Source: Paraburkholderia unamae
Lineage (GTDB): Bacteria; Pseudomonadota; Gammaproteobacteria; Burkholderiales; Burkholderiaceae
DNA: 64,000 bases
Assembly (NCBI RefSeq): GCF_003268775.1
Contig: NZ_QLSU01000003.1
Coordinates: 226,151 to 290,150 of the forward strand
Direction: 5' to 3'
Shown here one piece after another: positions 50,140-59,576 of the stretch. The notes beneath the pieces are model-generated. The model searched no databases. It was not told where the DNA came from and was given only the letters and a program-made list of their open reading frames with translations. The stretch's first letter is position 1; each line of letters begins with the position of its first letter. The position numbers and the translations under genes were made by a program.

Positions 50140-50155
50140 GCGTCAATATTGACGC
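50140..50155. promoter_or_regulatory. Perfect palindrome before the citrate synthase gene
   Basis: GCGTCAATATTGACGC, a perfect 16-base palindrome, starts 4 bases after the VOC stop and ends 30 bases before the citrate synthase start. Its core GTCAATATTGA also occurs at 47260-47270 in the divergent control region, beside the first operator. Confidence 0.65.
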
Positions 50156-50185
50156 TGAGTTCCGTATCGCCTCGCCTGCCCCGCC

Positions 50186-51442
50186 ATGCCAAACTGGATC
50201 ACCCTGACTGAAGCCGCCCGACAACTCGGCGTGCAGGCGCAGACCGTCTATGCGTATGCAAGCCGCGGCAATATCGCGGTCATGCCCGATCCGCACGACC
50301 CGCGCAAGAGCCTGTACCGCGCCGAAGACGTCGCCAGCCTGTGCCGCAAGAAGCAGGTGGGCCGCAAGCGCGAGGCGCTCGCCGCGGGCACGATCTTCGG
50401 CGCGGAGCCCTGCATCTACAGCAGCATCACCACGTTCTCGAAGGGCCGCCCCTATTACCGGGGCCGGGACAGCATCCGCATGGCGCAAACGGCCACGCTC
50501 GAAGATGTGGCCACCCTGCTCTGGAACGCGCGCGCGGACGTGAGCTTCGAAGCCGCGGACATCCCGTTGCAGGGCGAGGCGCGCGGCCGCCAATGCGCGT
50601 TCATGTCGCTCGCGGCGATTGCGGCCAATGGCCACTCCACGATGGGGCGCACCGACCAGGCGCTGCATGTCGAGGCCGGCCGGCTCGTGGCCGTCATCGC
50701 GCATGCGTTCGGCGCGCGCTGCGACGAGCGCGCGCCATCCACCCCGCAGCCCGTGCACGAACGGCTCGCGCGCGGCTGGGGCCAGGACCACGCGGGCGCC
50801 GAATTGATTCGCCGCGCCATCGTGCTCGTGGCCGATCACGAGATCACGAGTTCGGCATTCGCCGCGCGCATTACGGCCTCCACCGGCGCGTCGTTGCCGG
50901 GCTGCCTGCTCACGGGCCTCTCCACGCTCTCCGGCCCGCTCCACGGCGACGCATCGGGCCGCGTGCGGGCCGTATTCGACGACGTGGGGCGGCTCGGCGC
51001 ACAACACGTGGTCGCGCATCATTTGCAGTCGGCCATTCCCATCCCCGGATTCGGGCACCATCTCTACCCCGATGGCGATCCACGCGCCGACGCCTTGCTG
51101 GACGTGCTCGATCCGCCCGCCGAACTCGCCTCGTTCATCGAAAAGGTCGTGGCGCTCACCGGTCTGAAGCCCAATATCGACGTCGCGCTCGCCACGCTCG
51201 CCGCGCAACTGAAACTGCCGCGCGACGCCTCGTTCGCCCTCTTCGTCACCGCGCGCAGCGTGGGGCTGCTCGCGCACTGCATCGAGCAACTCCGGGTAGG
51301 CAAGGTTATCCGCCCGCGCGGCCGCTACACGGGGCCCGCGCTCGAAGACACGGGCGCCGCCGCCAACGCCGAGGAAGGCGCCAAAACGCCCGACGCGGCA
51401 ACGCTCGACAAGAACCGCGTTTTCAAATCCGTCGCGCGCTGA
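50186..51442 (+). CDS. Citrate synthase-family enzyme with N-terminal HTH (MerR/excisionase-like) domain
   Basis: A 418-residue protein in two parts. Residues 1 to about 58 form a helix-turn-helix of MerR/excisionase type (ITLTEAARQLGVQAQTVYAY, then a Tyr-Arg wing at KSLYRAEDVASL). Residues about 75-385 form a citrate synthase fold: substrate-site segments YYRGRDSI, ADHEITSSAF (His218), GPLHGDASG (His253), PGFGHHLYPDGDPRA (His291) and PNIDVAL (Asp332), so the catalytic His-His-Asp set is kept. It should condense an acyl-CoA with a keto acid. The HTH part could bind DNA or serve for oligomer contacts. It is the last gene of the cluster. Confidence 0.9.
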   Translation: MPNWITLTEAARQLGVQAQTVYAYASRGNIAVMPDPHDPRKSLYRAEDVASLCRKKQVGRKREALAAGTIFGAEPCIYSSITTFSKGRPYYRGRDSIRMAQTATLEDVATLLWNARADVSFEAADIPLQGEARGRQCAFMSLAAIAANGHSTMGRTDQALHVEAGRLVAVIAHAFGARCDERAPSTPQPVHERLARGWGQDHAGAELIRRAIVLVADHEITSSAFAARITASTGASLPGCLLTGLSTLSGPLHGDASGRVRAVFDDVGRLGAQHVVAHHLQSAIPIPGFGHHLYPDGDPRADALLDVLDPPAELASFIEKVVALTGLKPNIDVALATLAAQLKLPRDASFALFVTARSVGLLAHCIEQLRVGKVIRPRGRYTGPALEDTGAAANAEEGAKTPDAATLDKNRVFKSVAR

Positions 51443-51751
51443 TGGCGCTGCCCGCGAACGAGCGCTCAAGAACCGCAGGGAGTCAATCGACAAACGCTCG
51501 ATTAATCAGGTTTCCGAATCATTATCACGCGTTCATTGATGCGATCAACATACGCGACATTCATCGCGCCGTCATATTCGCGCAGTAGTCCGCCGCGCTC
51601 ACGGGGAAAACCACGATTGCGCGAACATCTTCCCCTTCAGTTCGCCCGCCACGCGCCGTAAACGAGTTCAGTGCTTTGCCGCCATGCGCGCACGCAAAGC
51701 CTCCCCTGTTTTTTCCGCAATGTTGCCCCTGGCGTTTCTGGAGCCATCTTC
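51443..51751. other. Intergenic region before the third chemoreceptor
   Basis: 309 bases without a gene. Its left part is A/T-rich (51480-51560), and its right part holds a sigma-28-like promoter. No classical terminator for the citrate synthase gene is seen. Confidence 0.45.
51659..51685 (+). promoter_or_regulatory. Sigma-28 (FliA)-like promoter before a chemoreceptor gene
   Basis: TAAA (51659-51662), exactly 15 bases, then GCCGCCAT (51678-51685), five of eight against GCCGATAA with the GCCG core intact. The chemoreceptor GTG start is 66 bases further on. Confidence 0.55.
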
Positions 51752-53299
51752 GTGTTTGCACGACTTTCTATCTCTGCGCGCCTGCGCATCGCGGTCGGCG
51801 TGCTGGCCTTGCTGATCGTGGCGGCGGGCGTTGCCGGCCTGGCGGGCATGGCACGCACCAACACGGCGCTCGGCTATGCGTATTCGAACCAGCTTGCCGC
51901 CGCCATCGGCATCGGCAAGACGAACCTGAACCTCACCATCGCGCGCACGACGCTCGACCGCATTCTGCTGCACCCCGATGCGCCGGACACGCCGCAGTTG
52001 CTGGACAAGGCGCAAACTTATCTCGACACCTCCAGCAAGGCGTGGGATGGCTACCGCGCACTGCCGCACGCGCCTGAGGAACAGGCGCTTGCCGACGGCG
52101 TTCAGGCCGCCCTTTCCGGCATGCTGGAGCAAGGCATCGCGCCGCTGATGGCCGCCGTCAAGCGCAACGACCGCGAGGCCGAGGACGACATCGCCATGAA
52201 GCGCATTCCGCCGCTTTCGGTCGCGCTGACCAAGGCTTCCGCTGCGCTCGAAGCGTGGCAGAAGGCGCACGGCCAGCAGGCCTTCGAGCGCGCGCAGGAT
52301 CGCTACGAATGGCAGCGCGCGGGCAGCATCGCGCTTATCGTGCTCGGGCTCGCCGTGGCGGGCGTGTGCGCCGTGGGCCTGCACCGCGCGATTGCCGCGC
52401 CGCTCGACAACGTTCAGCAGGCCTTGCAGCGCATTGCGGGCGGCGACCTGAGCGCGCCGCTCGAAGCACGATCGAGCGACGAAATGGGCCGCCTCGTGGC
52501 GGGCCTGAAAGGCATGCAGGACTCGCTCGCGCACACGGTGCGCAAGGTCAGCCATAGCTCGGAGTCGATTTCCACGGCGACGAGGCAGATCGCCGCCGGC
52601 AACGACGACCTTTCGCAGCGCACCGAAGAACAGGCCGCGTCGCTCGAGGAAACGGCCGCGAGCATGGAGCAGCTCACCGCCACGGTCAAGCAGAATGCCG
52701 AGAACGCGCGCACGGCGCAAACGCTCGCCAACAGCGCGCAGGAAGTCGCCGATCGCGGCGCACAGGTGGTGAACCACGCCGTGCAGACGATGGATCATAT
52801 CGACGGCAGCTCGCAGAAGATTGCCGATATCACGGGCATCATCGAAGGCATTGCCTTCCAGACCAATATTCTCGCGCTCAACGCCGCGGTCGAGGCCGCG
52901 CGCGCGGGCGAGCAGGGTCGCGGCTTCGCCGTGGTGGCGAGCGAGGTGCGCTCGCTCGCGCAGCGTTCGGCGGCGGCCGCCAAGGAGATCAAGACGCTGA
53001 TCGGCGAATCCGTGGGACACGTGGCCTCGGGCTCGCAGTATGTGCGCTCGGCGGGCGACACGATGGCCGAGATCGGCGAGTCGATCGCGCGCGTGACGAC
53101 CATCGTCCGCGAGATCGCGAACGCCTCCGAGGAGCAGCGCGACGGCATCGAGCAGGTCAACCTCGCCGTTTCGCAGATGGATCAGGTCTCGCAGCAGAAC
53201 GCCGCGCTCGTGGAGGAAGCCGCCGCCGCGGCCATGGCGTTGAGCGAACAAGCCGACGCGTTGCGTGATGCCGTGGGCGCGTTCAGGCTCGCGCCGTAA
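51752..53299 (+). CDS. Methyl-accepting chemotaxis protein
   Basis: A 515-residue transmembrane chemoreceptor starting at GTG 51752 ([20 protein letters not shown]) with GGAG 8 bases upstream. The first membrane helix covers about residues 11-32 and the second about 190-212. The periplasmic sensor is a helical bundle similar in layout to the receptor at 24279, including a matching segment around [11 protein letters not shown], so the two probably arose by duplication. HAMP and the signalling tip ([20 protein letters not shown]) follow. No C-terminal pentapeptide. A sigma-28-like promoter precedes it. Confidence 0.92.
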   Translation: MFARLSISARLRIAVGVLALLIVAAGVAGLAGMARTNTALGYAYSNQLAAAIGIGKTNLNLTIARTTLDRILLHPDAPDTPQLLDKAQTYLDTSSKAWDGYRALPHAPEEQALADGVQAALSGMLEQGIAPLMAAVKRNDREAEDDIAMKRIPPLSVALTKASAALEAWQKAHGQQAFERAQDRYEWQRAGSIALIVLGLAVAGVCAVGLHRAIAAPLDNVQQALQRIAGGDLSAPLEARSSDEMGRLVAGLKGMQDSLAHTVRKVSHSSESISTATRQIAAGNDDLSQRTEEQAASLEETAASMEQLTATVKQNAENARTAQTLANSAQEVADRGAQVVNHAVQTMDHIDGSSQKIADITGIIEGIAFQTNILALNAAVEAARAGEQGRGFAVVASEVRSLAQRSAAAAKEIKTLIGESVGHVASGSQYVRSAGDTMAEIGESIARVTTIVREIANASEEQRDGIEQVNLAVSQMDQVSQQNAALVEEAAAAAMALSEQADALRDAVGAFRLAP

Positions 53300-53350
53300 T
53301 GTGAATGGTGGAAATGGCGGCAGCGGCTGACGTCACGAGTACGCGCCGCT

Positions 53351-54919
53351 TCAGCTCGACGCGTTCAACAGGATCATCGCGTGAACGCTCGTGAGCTTCT
53401 GTTGCCATTCGGCGGTGTCGCGCGCGGCGTCGCCATTGTCGATCAGCGGTTCGAGCAACGCGCGCAGATCCACCGAGCGCGATGCGGTTTTTGGCGTGGT
53501 CACGTCGGAAACAAGTTCGCCGCGTTCGTACTTCGAATCGCGAGTCTTCTGCTCCGACGACTGATTCAGCGTGGCGTTGAGCAGCACGCCGCGCTGCGTC
53601 GCCAATTGCACCGTGCTTTGGGCCGAATCGTCGATACGCATGTAATCGTAGTTCTGCGACGCCGTCGAATCCGTAAGCACCGGCTTGCCGCCGCCGGAGA
53701 GCGCCTGGTGGTAGCTCGCGCTCAAATGCGACTGCTGACGCTGCGAAATCGTGCCTTCCTGGTCCGTACCGGCGAGCTGCGTGGTTTGCGATACCTGGTA
53801 GGAGAACGAATCGACTTCGCCCGGGCGCATCGGGTTGGGTGAAGTCGATGCATCGGTAATCGATGCACTGAAGTCGCCGAGCCCCGTGAGCAGCGCCGCA
53901 TCCGACTGCTGGAGCCAGGGCGCGTAGGCCGTGCCGGGCAAGCTCTGCCCCGAAGCCGTGCCGTAGTCGTCGTTCATCTGCGAGAAGCCGTCCTCGAACA
54001 TCGACATCAGCGCCGCATTGCCGTGCCCGCGCGAATTGGCCTGATCGAACTGCTGAAGATAGCTCGCCACGGAAGCCGCGCGCTGCGCGCCCGTGCCCCA
54101 GAGCGCCGAGTTGCTCGTGTCGACCTTCATGCTCATCGTGCCCGCGGCGCTCGTGACGCTCAGGCTTCGCGACGCGCTGTCCTGCGCATAGCTCGCCGAA
54201 ATGCTGGCGTCGCCGTCACCCGTGACGCTGTACTGGAAGTTCACGGAGGCAAGCGCCGAGGTGTCGAACTGCGTGAGGCCGCTCAAATCGAGTTTGGGCG
54301 GCACGGCGCCCAGACCGTCGATGGCCTGCTGGAAGCCGTCGGAGAGTTTGGCGAGCGCGTTGCGCTCGCTCTCGCTGAGCGCGGCACTGCTCTTGATGCT
54401 GACCGAGAGCCCACCATCCTCGCTCTCCAGCGCGATTTCCACCGTCGTGCCGCTCGCCGTGCGAACCGTCAAGCCGATTTTCCCGGCCGGTCCCGACGAC
54501 GATTGCGTCAGGCCGCCAACGCCGCTCGCGGACGTGACGCTGACCGACTGCGCGTAGTCGCTGCCCGTGGTCTTGAAGCGATCGAGCAGCGCGCTGCCGA
54601 GCCCGGCGAAGTGGCCGGCCATGGTCTGCGCGGCGTAATCGCCTTTCATGCGCAGCGTGACGGCGTCGTTGCTGTCGCTGGCCCAGCTTACGGTGGGCGT
54701 GGCGCCGCTCAGGACGCCTTCTGGCGTATAGGTTTCGAGCACCGATATGCCGATACCCGATGGAATCGTGACGATACTCGAAGGCGAAGCCGTAGCGGAA
54801 AGCGCCGCTTCGCGCGAGAGATTCGTGGCGTCGGCCGCCACAGAGGGATTCACGGAATCCGCAAGCGTAAGGTCCGCCGCGAGATTCGTGGCAACGTTCA
54901 GAGACGATAGCGTGGTCAT
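53351..54919 (-). CDS. Large Ser/Thr/Ala-rich, cysteine-free protein of unknown function
   Basis: A 522-residue protein that I cannot assign. It is acidic, very rich in Ser, Thr, Ala and Gly, and contains no cysteine. There is no N-terminal signal peptide or membrane helix. Most of it looks beta-rich with short polar repeats (SVSVTSASGVGGLTQSSSG, SLSVTSAAGTMSMKVD), and one helical part reads LSESERNALAKLSDGFQQAI. Composition resembles secreted or surface proteins exported without a cleaved signal, such as flagellar-type or type I or III substrates, but no known signal is seen. It follows a 99-residue unknown gene and is convergent with a chemoreceptor gene. Codon use is normal for the genome. 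Confidence 0.8.
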   Translation of the reverse strand: MTTLSSLNVATNLAADLTLADSVNPSVAADATNLSREAALSATASPSSIVTIPSGIGISVLETYTPEGVLSGATPTVSWASDSNDAVTLRMKGDYAAQTMAGHFAGLGSALLDRFKTTGSDYAQSVSVTSASGVGGLTQSSSGPAGKIGLTVRTASGTTVEIALESEDGGLSVSIKSSAALSESERNALAKLSDGFQQAIDGLGAVPPKLDLSGLTQFDTSALASVNFQYSVTGDGDASISASYAQDSASRSLSVTSAAGTMSMKVDTSNSALWGTGAQRAASVASYLQQFDQANSRGHGNAALMSMFEDGFSQMNDDYGTASGQSLPGTAYAPWLQQSDAALLTGLGDFSASITDASTSPNPMRPGEVDSFSYQVSQTTQLAGTDQEGTISQRQQSHLSASYHQALSGGGKPVLTDSTASQNYDYMRIDDSAQSTVQLATQRGVLLNATLNQSSEQKTRDSKYERGELVSDVTTPKTASRSVDLRALLEPLIDNGDAARDTAEWQQKLTSVHAMILLNASS

Positions 54920-55049
54920 GGCCCGATGCGTTCTTGTTGTTCGCGAGTGAGCGCGGGCGCGCCGTGGTGTCGGCGCGGCCTACTACTTTATCGTCAGCCA
55001 TTACGAATACTTTAGCCCGACCTTACGTCCGCCAATCACGGCGCCCTGC

Positions 55050-55349
55050 TCATCCCACGCCAACGAGTTCGTGCGCGAGGCAGGCCACGCCCAGGTCGCG
55101 GGCCTTGTGCGCTGCAACGGCGCAGCCGCGCCGCTCCAGCCGCTCGGCGAGCAGCCAGCCAAACGCCTCCTGGTCAACCTGTCCGTGCGTCGCAACGAAC
55201 TCCTGCATCACTTCGTACACGGCAGCCACCTGCGTCGCCGCCGAGAGCATGCTCGCGATGTGCGACGCGCCGCGCGCGAGGTCGACCGAATAGGCCGCCT
55301 CGTGATGGTACAAACCGCTTTGGCGCGGCTTTCTCAAGTTCTTTTTCAT
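55050..55349 (-). CDS. Small protein of unknown function
   Basis: A 99-residue soluble protein with a basic start (MKKNLRKPRQSGLYHHEAAY) and an otherwise helical, Ala-rich body. A GGGGGAA-type site precedes the ATG closely. I do not recognise the family. It is on the same strand as the cysteine-free protein, 130 bases upstream of it, so co-expression is possible. It contains no membrane helix or signal peptide. Confidence 0.6.
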   Translation of the reverse strand: MKKNLRKPRQSGLYHHEAAYSVDLARGASHIASMLSAATQVAAVYEVMQEFVATHGQVDQEAFGWLLAERLERRGCAVAAHKARDLGVACLAHELVGVG

Positions 55350-55518
55350 GATTCCCCCGTCTGCCTGGATCTCGCAGGCGCCAGCATCTTTGCAGGTGGC
55401 GGCACACGGGGCAATGCATGCGAGCGGACTCGCGGCGAAATCTGTCCGTGCGTCTCAAATACTTGTATTTCTGTCTCACGTGCGAAATGCCCACAGCACA
55501 GGAACCGCGAAAACATGC

Positions 55519-56550
55519 TCAACGCATCAAGGCCATCCAGAAGCGCCAGTCCTGCGCAACCGCGCTTTCCGATTGCCCCGCCTCGCCGCTGAGCGCGAGC
55601 ATGCGCACGGCGCGCGGCGACAGGCCGATCGAGCGGCGAAACGCACGCGTGAAGTTGGCGGCGTCGGCAAAACCGTGAGCGGCGGCGATGTCGGCGATCG
55701 GCAAGGCGCGGCGCGCTGGGTCGGCTAGCCATTCGCGGCAGCGGCGCAAACGGCGCTCGCGCACATACGTCGCGAAGCCGCCCTCCGGCTCGAACAGCCG
55801 GTACAGCGTGGCGCGCGACATGCCGAAGGTCTGGGCAACCTGCTCCGCGTTCAAATGCGGATCGGTAAGGCGCTTTTCCACGTGACGGCAAATCGACACG
55901 AACACGCACTGCTGCACGGCCGGCATATGTTCCGGGCTCACGCTCGCGTTGAGCGCGGAAGCGGCGAGCTGGAGCGTGGCGGGCATGACAGCCTGGGCGT
56001 TTGCCAACGTCATGTCGGGCGCATGCCGGTACAGCGCGCCCAGATGCTCGCGAAGCAGCGCGACCGTGGGGTCGGTGCCGCGCAGCACGCGCATGCTCTG
56101 CTGGTCGGGCGCGCTCAGCAGCGGCGCGAGAAGCCGCCGCGGCACGGCGAGGTTGAGGAATTCGCTGCGCGTGGCCTCGGTTGCGAGGGGCTGGGCCGCA
56201 TCCACGATGAACAGGTCGCCCGGCTGCGTGCACGCTTGCGAGCCGCTGCCGTCGCGCACACGGCAGTTGCCGCCCAGGTAGAACTGAAGGACATACTGGT
56301 CGTGGCCGTCGCGCCCGATCTTCGCGTTCGAGCGATCGTAGCGCTGCGCGCCCGTGCGTATCGAGCCCAGCACCACGTCGCCAAACAGGTAACCGCTCAC
56401 GCGGGTGCCGAACCCCGCGTCGCGCGATTCGGCGGTTTGCGTGTCGAAAATGACGCCGACCGCCTCGCGCCACGCGGAAAACTGCTGGGCGCGCGGCAGG
56501 ACGCTCGTATCGAATTCGGAATGCGGCAGAGAGTTCGGCGTTTGGCTCAT
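55519..56550 (-). CDS. AraC-family regulator (FeaR-like N-terminal domain)
   Basis: A 343-residue regulator. The N-terminal AraC-binding-type domain covers about residues 15-190 (VLPRAQQFSAWREAVGVIFD), and the AraC DNA-binding domain covers about 225-325 (NAEQVAQTFGMSRATLYRLF, and AAHGFADAANFTRAFRRSIG). The ATG at 56550 has AGGG upstream; a GTG ten codons earlier is less likely. No co-directed target gene is adjacent, so its regulon is unknown. Confidence 0.88.
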   Translation of the reverse strand: MSQTPNSLPHSEFDTSVLPRAQQFSAWREAVGVIFDTQTAESRDAGFGTRVSGYLFGDVVLGSIRTGAQRYDRSNAKIGRDGHDQYVLQFYLGGNCRVRDGSGSQACTQPGDLFIVDAAQPLATEATRSEFLNLAVPRRLLAPLLSAPDQQSMRVLRGTDPTVALLREHLGALYRHAPDMTLANAQAVMPATLQLAASALNASVSPEHMPAVQQCVFVSICRHVEKRLTDPHLNAEQVAQTFGMSRATLYRLFEPEGGFATYVRERRLRRCREWLADPARRALPIADIAAAHGFADAANFTRAFRRSIGLSPRAVRMLALSGEAGQSESAVAQDWRFWMALMR

Positions 56551-56821
56551 GGGCGACCCTGGCTGGTGAAGGGACTTCACTCCATGACTGCGATAACGGC
56601 CGGTTCACGCCAGGTCTTTAGGGCACGGACGGATTACCTGGATGGATGTTTGCAGACGAGTTTGCGGACGAGGCGCGCCTGCCAGTGAACGGCCGCTCGA
56701 AACGCGCCCGCTTGAATCGTTGACAATGCATGAACCCTGATCGAGCAAGATCGGCTAGGCGCAGGTTCGCACCGTCAGCCACCATATTGCAGATCGCACG
56801 ACCCAAACCCAGACCGAAACC

Positions 56822-57694
56822 ATGCTAGTTCATGCTGACGCCGCAACCGCCTACACGAAGCGCTTCGACGCCATTCTTGCCTACATCGACGTGAACCTCG
56901 AGGGCGACCTGTCGGTGGATGCGCTCAGCCGGATCGCGCATTTCTCGAAGTTCCATTTTCACCGGCAGTTCGCGGCGTATGTGGGGGTGCCGGTCGCGCG
57001 CTACGTGCAACTCATGCGCTTACGTCGCGCCGCGCACCGTTTGGCTTCACACGAAGCCTACCCGGTGCTCGACGCCGCGTTCGATGCGGGCTTCGACAGC
57101 CCCGAAGCGTTCAGTCGCGCGTTCAAGCGCTCGTTCGGCATGACGCCCAGCGCATTCCGGCAGCAACCGAACTGGCAGGTCTGGGGTGCGACTTTTGTCG
57201 TCCCTTATCTTTCAAGGAAAATGAACATGCAGGTACAAATTGTCGATTTCGTCGAAACCCGGGTCGCCGCACTCGGCCATCACGGGCCGATCGGGCTCAT
57301 CAATGAAAGCGTGCGCAAATTTATCGATTGGCGCAAACAAAGCGGGCAGTCGCCGCTGCCCGCGAGCCGGACCTTCGGCATCCCGCGCAGCAATCCCGAC
57401 ACGACGCCAGGCGACGAATTCCGCTTCGACATTTGCGGCGAGATCGACGAGCCGGTCAGGCCCAATGCGTGGAACGTGCACGAACTCGTCATTCCCGGCG
57501 GCCGCTGCGCGGTGGTCCGCCATACAGGATCGACCGACCATGTCGGCGAGACGATCTACCCGATCTATCGCGACTGGCTTCCCGGCAGCGGCGAAGAACT
57601 GAGGGATCACCCGCTGTTTTTCCACTACCTGAGCATCTCTCCTGAGACGCCGCAGGAGCAATGGCAGACCGACATCTACATTCCATTGGCGTGA
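56822..57694 (+). CDS. AraC-family regulator with GyrI-like effector domain
   Basis: A 290-residue protein. An N-terminal AraC DNA-binding domain covers about residues 10-115 (SVDALSRIAHFSKFHFHRQF, and DAAFDAGFDSPEAFSRAF). The C-terminal GyrI/BacR-like small-molecule-binding domain covers about 135-288 (MNMQVQIVDFVETRVAALGH). This order matches Rob/SoxS-like efflux or multidrug-response regulators. It is 84 bases upstream of an alpha/beta hydrolase in the same direction, a plausible target. Confidence 0.9.
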   Translation: MLVHADAATAYTKRFDAILAYIDVNLEGDLSVDALSRIAHFSKFHFHRQFAAYVGVPVARYVQLMRLRRAAHRLASHEAYPVLDAAFDAGFDSPEAFSRAFKRSFGMTPSAFRQQPNWQVWGATFVVPYLSRKMNMQVQIVDFVETRVAALGHHGPIGLINESVRKFIDWRKQSGQSPLPASRTFGIPRSNPDTTPGDEFRFDICGEIDEPVRPNAWNVHELVIPGGRCAVVRHTGSTDHVGETIYPIYRDWLPGSGEELRDHPLFFHYLSISPETPQEQWQTDIYIPLA

Positions 57695-57778
57695 CGGGGA
57701 ACGGCTGACGGACCGCGCAGGCCGCGGCGAATCCCTGCTTCCGCAATGGCTCAACTGAACTGAACGCTGGAGACGCTT

Positions 57779-58807
57779 GTGACACTATTGTCTGGAGCAG
57801 GGATTCTTGTTTCAATAGTTATCCTGATTATTCTCGCCGCCATTGCGATGGTGGCGAGCACGCCGCGCAGCGCGCCGGTGGACGAAGACGTATTCGGATT
57901 TGCGACGCTGCAAGTGCCGCCCGATGCCGAATTGCCGCCGCTCCTGCGATACCCCGCGCGGGACGGCGAGCCACTCGCCTATCGCTTCTACGATTCGTCA
58001 GCCGATCAGATTTTGATCTTCATACACGGATCGTCCTATCACGGGCGCTCCTACCATGCGCTGGCCCGCGCGGTGAGCGCATCCGGCGCGGCGAAAGTCA
58101 TCCTGCCGAATCTCCGGGGGCACTACCAGTCCGGCCGCCATCGGGGCGATGTCGAGTACATCGGCCAGTTCGAGGACGACATTGCCGACCTGATCGCCGA
58201 ACTGCGCCGGCAGAACCGCCGTGGACCGATCGTCCTCGGCGGCCACTCCAGCGGCGGCGGATTCGTGGTTCGTTTTGCGGGCGGAGCGCACGGCCACCTC
58301 GTTTCGCGGTTCCTGGCGTCGAGCCCCGTCATTCCCGCTTCGCCGACCCTCAGGACAGGGTCGTCCGGAGGTTGGGCGCAACTTCATATGCGGCGCCTGA
58401 TCGGCCTCGTCATCCTGAATGCATTCGGCATTCGCGGATTCAATGCGCTTCCCGTCATCGACTTCAACAAGCCCGCGCGATTCTGGGACGGCACCGAGAC
58501 GCTCTCCTATTCATACCGCCTCACGACGTCTTATCACCCTCGTCAGCGGTACGTTGCCGATTTGCGCAAACTGGCAGACAAAGCGATCGTCCTTATCGGC
58601 GAACATGACGAGGCCGTCGATGCCGAACGCCTGCAAACGCTGTTCGCTCGGGAATCTCCTGCGAGCCTCTTCAAAGTTCTCCCCGACACGAACCACTTCG
58701 GGATCTTCACGAGCGCCGCCGTGCTGGACATGCTGATCGAATGGCTGGCGCAACCTGCGCAATCCCATTCATCGCGCACCACATCCGATGTCGCTGATAT
58801 GGCGTAG
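57779..58807 (+). CDS. Membrane-anchored alpha/beta hydrolase
   Basis: A 342-residue serine hydrolase. Residues about 5-25 form an N-terminal membrane helix. The nucleophile Ser is in GGHSSGGGF, the acid is probably Asp in GEHDEAVD, and the His in PDTNHFGIF, so the triad is complete. The oxyanion-type segment IFIHGSSYHGRSYH also fits. GTG start with GGAG upstream. It may be a lysophospholipase or esterase; substrate unknown. Its stop is 8 bases from the stop of the convergent DeoR gene. Confidence 0.85.
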   Translation: MTLLSGAGILVSIVILIILAAIAMVASTPRSAPVDEDVFGFATLQVPPDAELPPLLRYPARDGEPLAYRFYDSSADQILIFIHGSSYHGRSYHALARAVSASGAAKVILPNLRGHYQSGRHRGDVEYIGQFEDDIADLIAELRRQNRRGPIVLGGHSSGGGFVVRFAGGAHGHLVSRFLASSPVIPASPTLRTGSSGGWAQLHMRRLIGLVILNAFGIRGFNALPVIDFNKPARFWDGTETLSYSYRLTTSYHPRQRYVADLRKLADKAIVLIGEHDEAVDAERLQTLFARESPASLFKVLPDTNHFGIFTSAAVLDMLIEWLAQPAQSHSSRTTSDVADMA

Positions 58808-58815
58808 TTGCCGCT

Positions 58816-59571
58816 TCAAGCGCGCACCACCGTCACCCCCGCCGCTTCGATCGGCTCGATCAGCTTCGCATCTGCCGTACGCTCGACCACGATCGTCTGC
58901 GCCATGCCGACGGGCCCGATGCAATATGACGAAGCGGCATTGAGCTTGGCGGCCGAGGCAAGCACGACCGTTTCCGCCGCGCGCGCGGCGAGTGCGCGCT
59001 TGACGTACGACTCCTCGAAGTCGCCGGTGCTCAGTCCGGCCTCCGCATGCACGCCGGTTACGCCCATGAAATACAGGTCCGCGCGAATGTGCGAGATGGC
59101 CTCCACGGCCGCCGCGCCCACCGTCACCACTGAATGCTTGTAGAGCTTCCCACCGATCAGCACGACCTCGATGCACGGATGCTCCGCGAGCGCCACCGCA
59201 ACGCCTGGGCTATGCGTGACGATAGTCGCCTGGAGGTCGGCGGGCAGACTCTCCACGAGCAGCGCCGAAGTCGTCCCGCCGTCGACGATCGCGACCTGCC
59301 CCGGCGCGATCATGGCCGCCGCCTTTTGAGCGATGCGGCGCTTCGCCGCCACCTCCATGCCGCGGCGCTGCGCAATGGGCGCCACGGCCGGCGAAGCCGG
59401 CAGCGCGCCGCCATGCACACGCTGTAGCAGCCCTTCGGCGGCCAGTTCGCGCAGGTCGCGCCGCACCGTGTCCTCGGAAACGCCGAACCTCGCGCTCAAT
59501 TCGCCCGCGAGCACCTGACCCTCGCGCCGGAGCGCTTCGAGTATCGCTTTCTTTCTTTGATCTGTGAGCAT
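58816..59571 (-). CDS. DeoR-family transcriptional regulator
   Basis: A 251-residue regulator. The N-terminal winged HTH has the family signature (LAGELSARFGVSEDTVRRDL) at about residues 21-40, and the DeoR sensor domain for sugar phosphates follows (APGQVAIVDGGTTSALLVES, and VTVGAAAVEAISHIRADLYF). It is divergent from nudK, and three copies of TGCACGA lie between them, the likely operator. It probably controls nudK and itself. Confidence 0.92.
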   Translation of the reverse strand: MLTDQRKKAILEALRREGQVLAGELSARFGVSEDTVRRDLRELAAEGLLQRVHGGALPASPAVAPIAQRRGMEVAAKRRIAQKAAAMIAPGQVAIVDGGTTSALLVESLPADLQATIVTHSPGVAVALAEHPCIEVVLIGGKLYKHSVVTVGAAAVEAISHIRADLYFMGVTGVHAEAGLSTGDFEESYVKRALAARAAETVVLASAAKLNAASSYCIGPVGMAQTIVVERTADAKLIEPIEAAGVTVVRA

Positions 59572-59576
59572 GGCTA

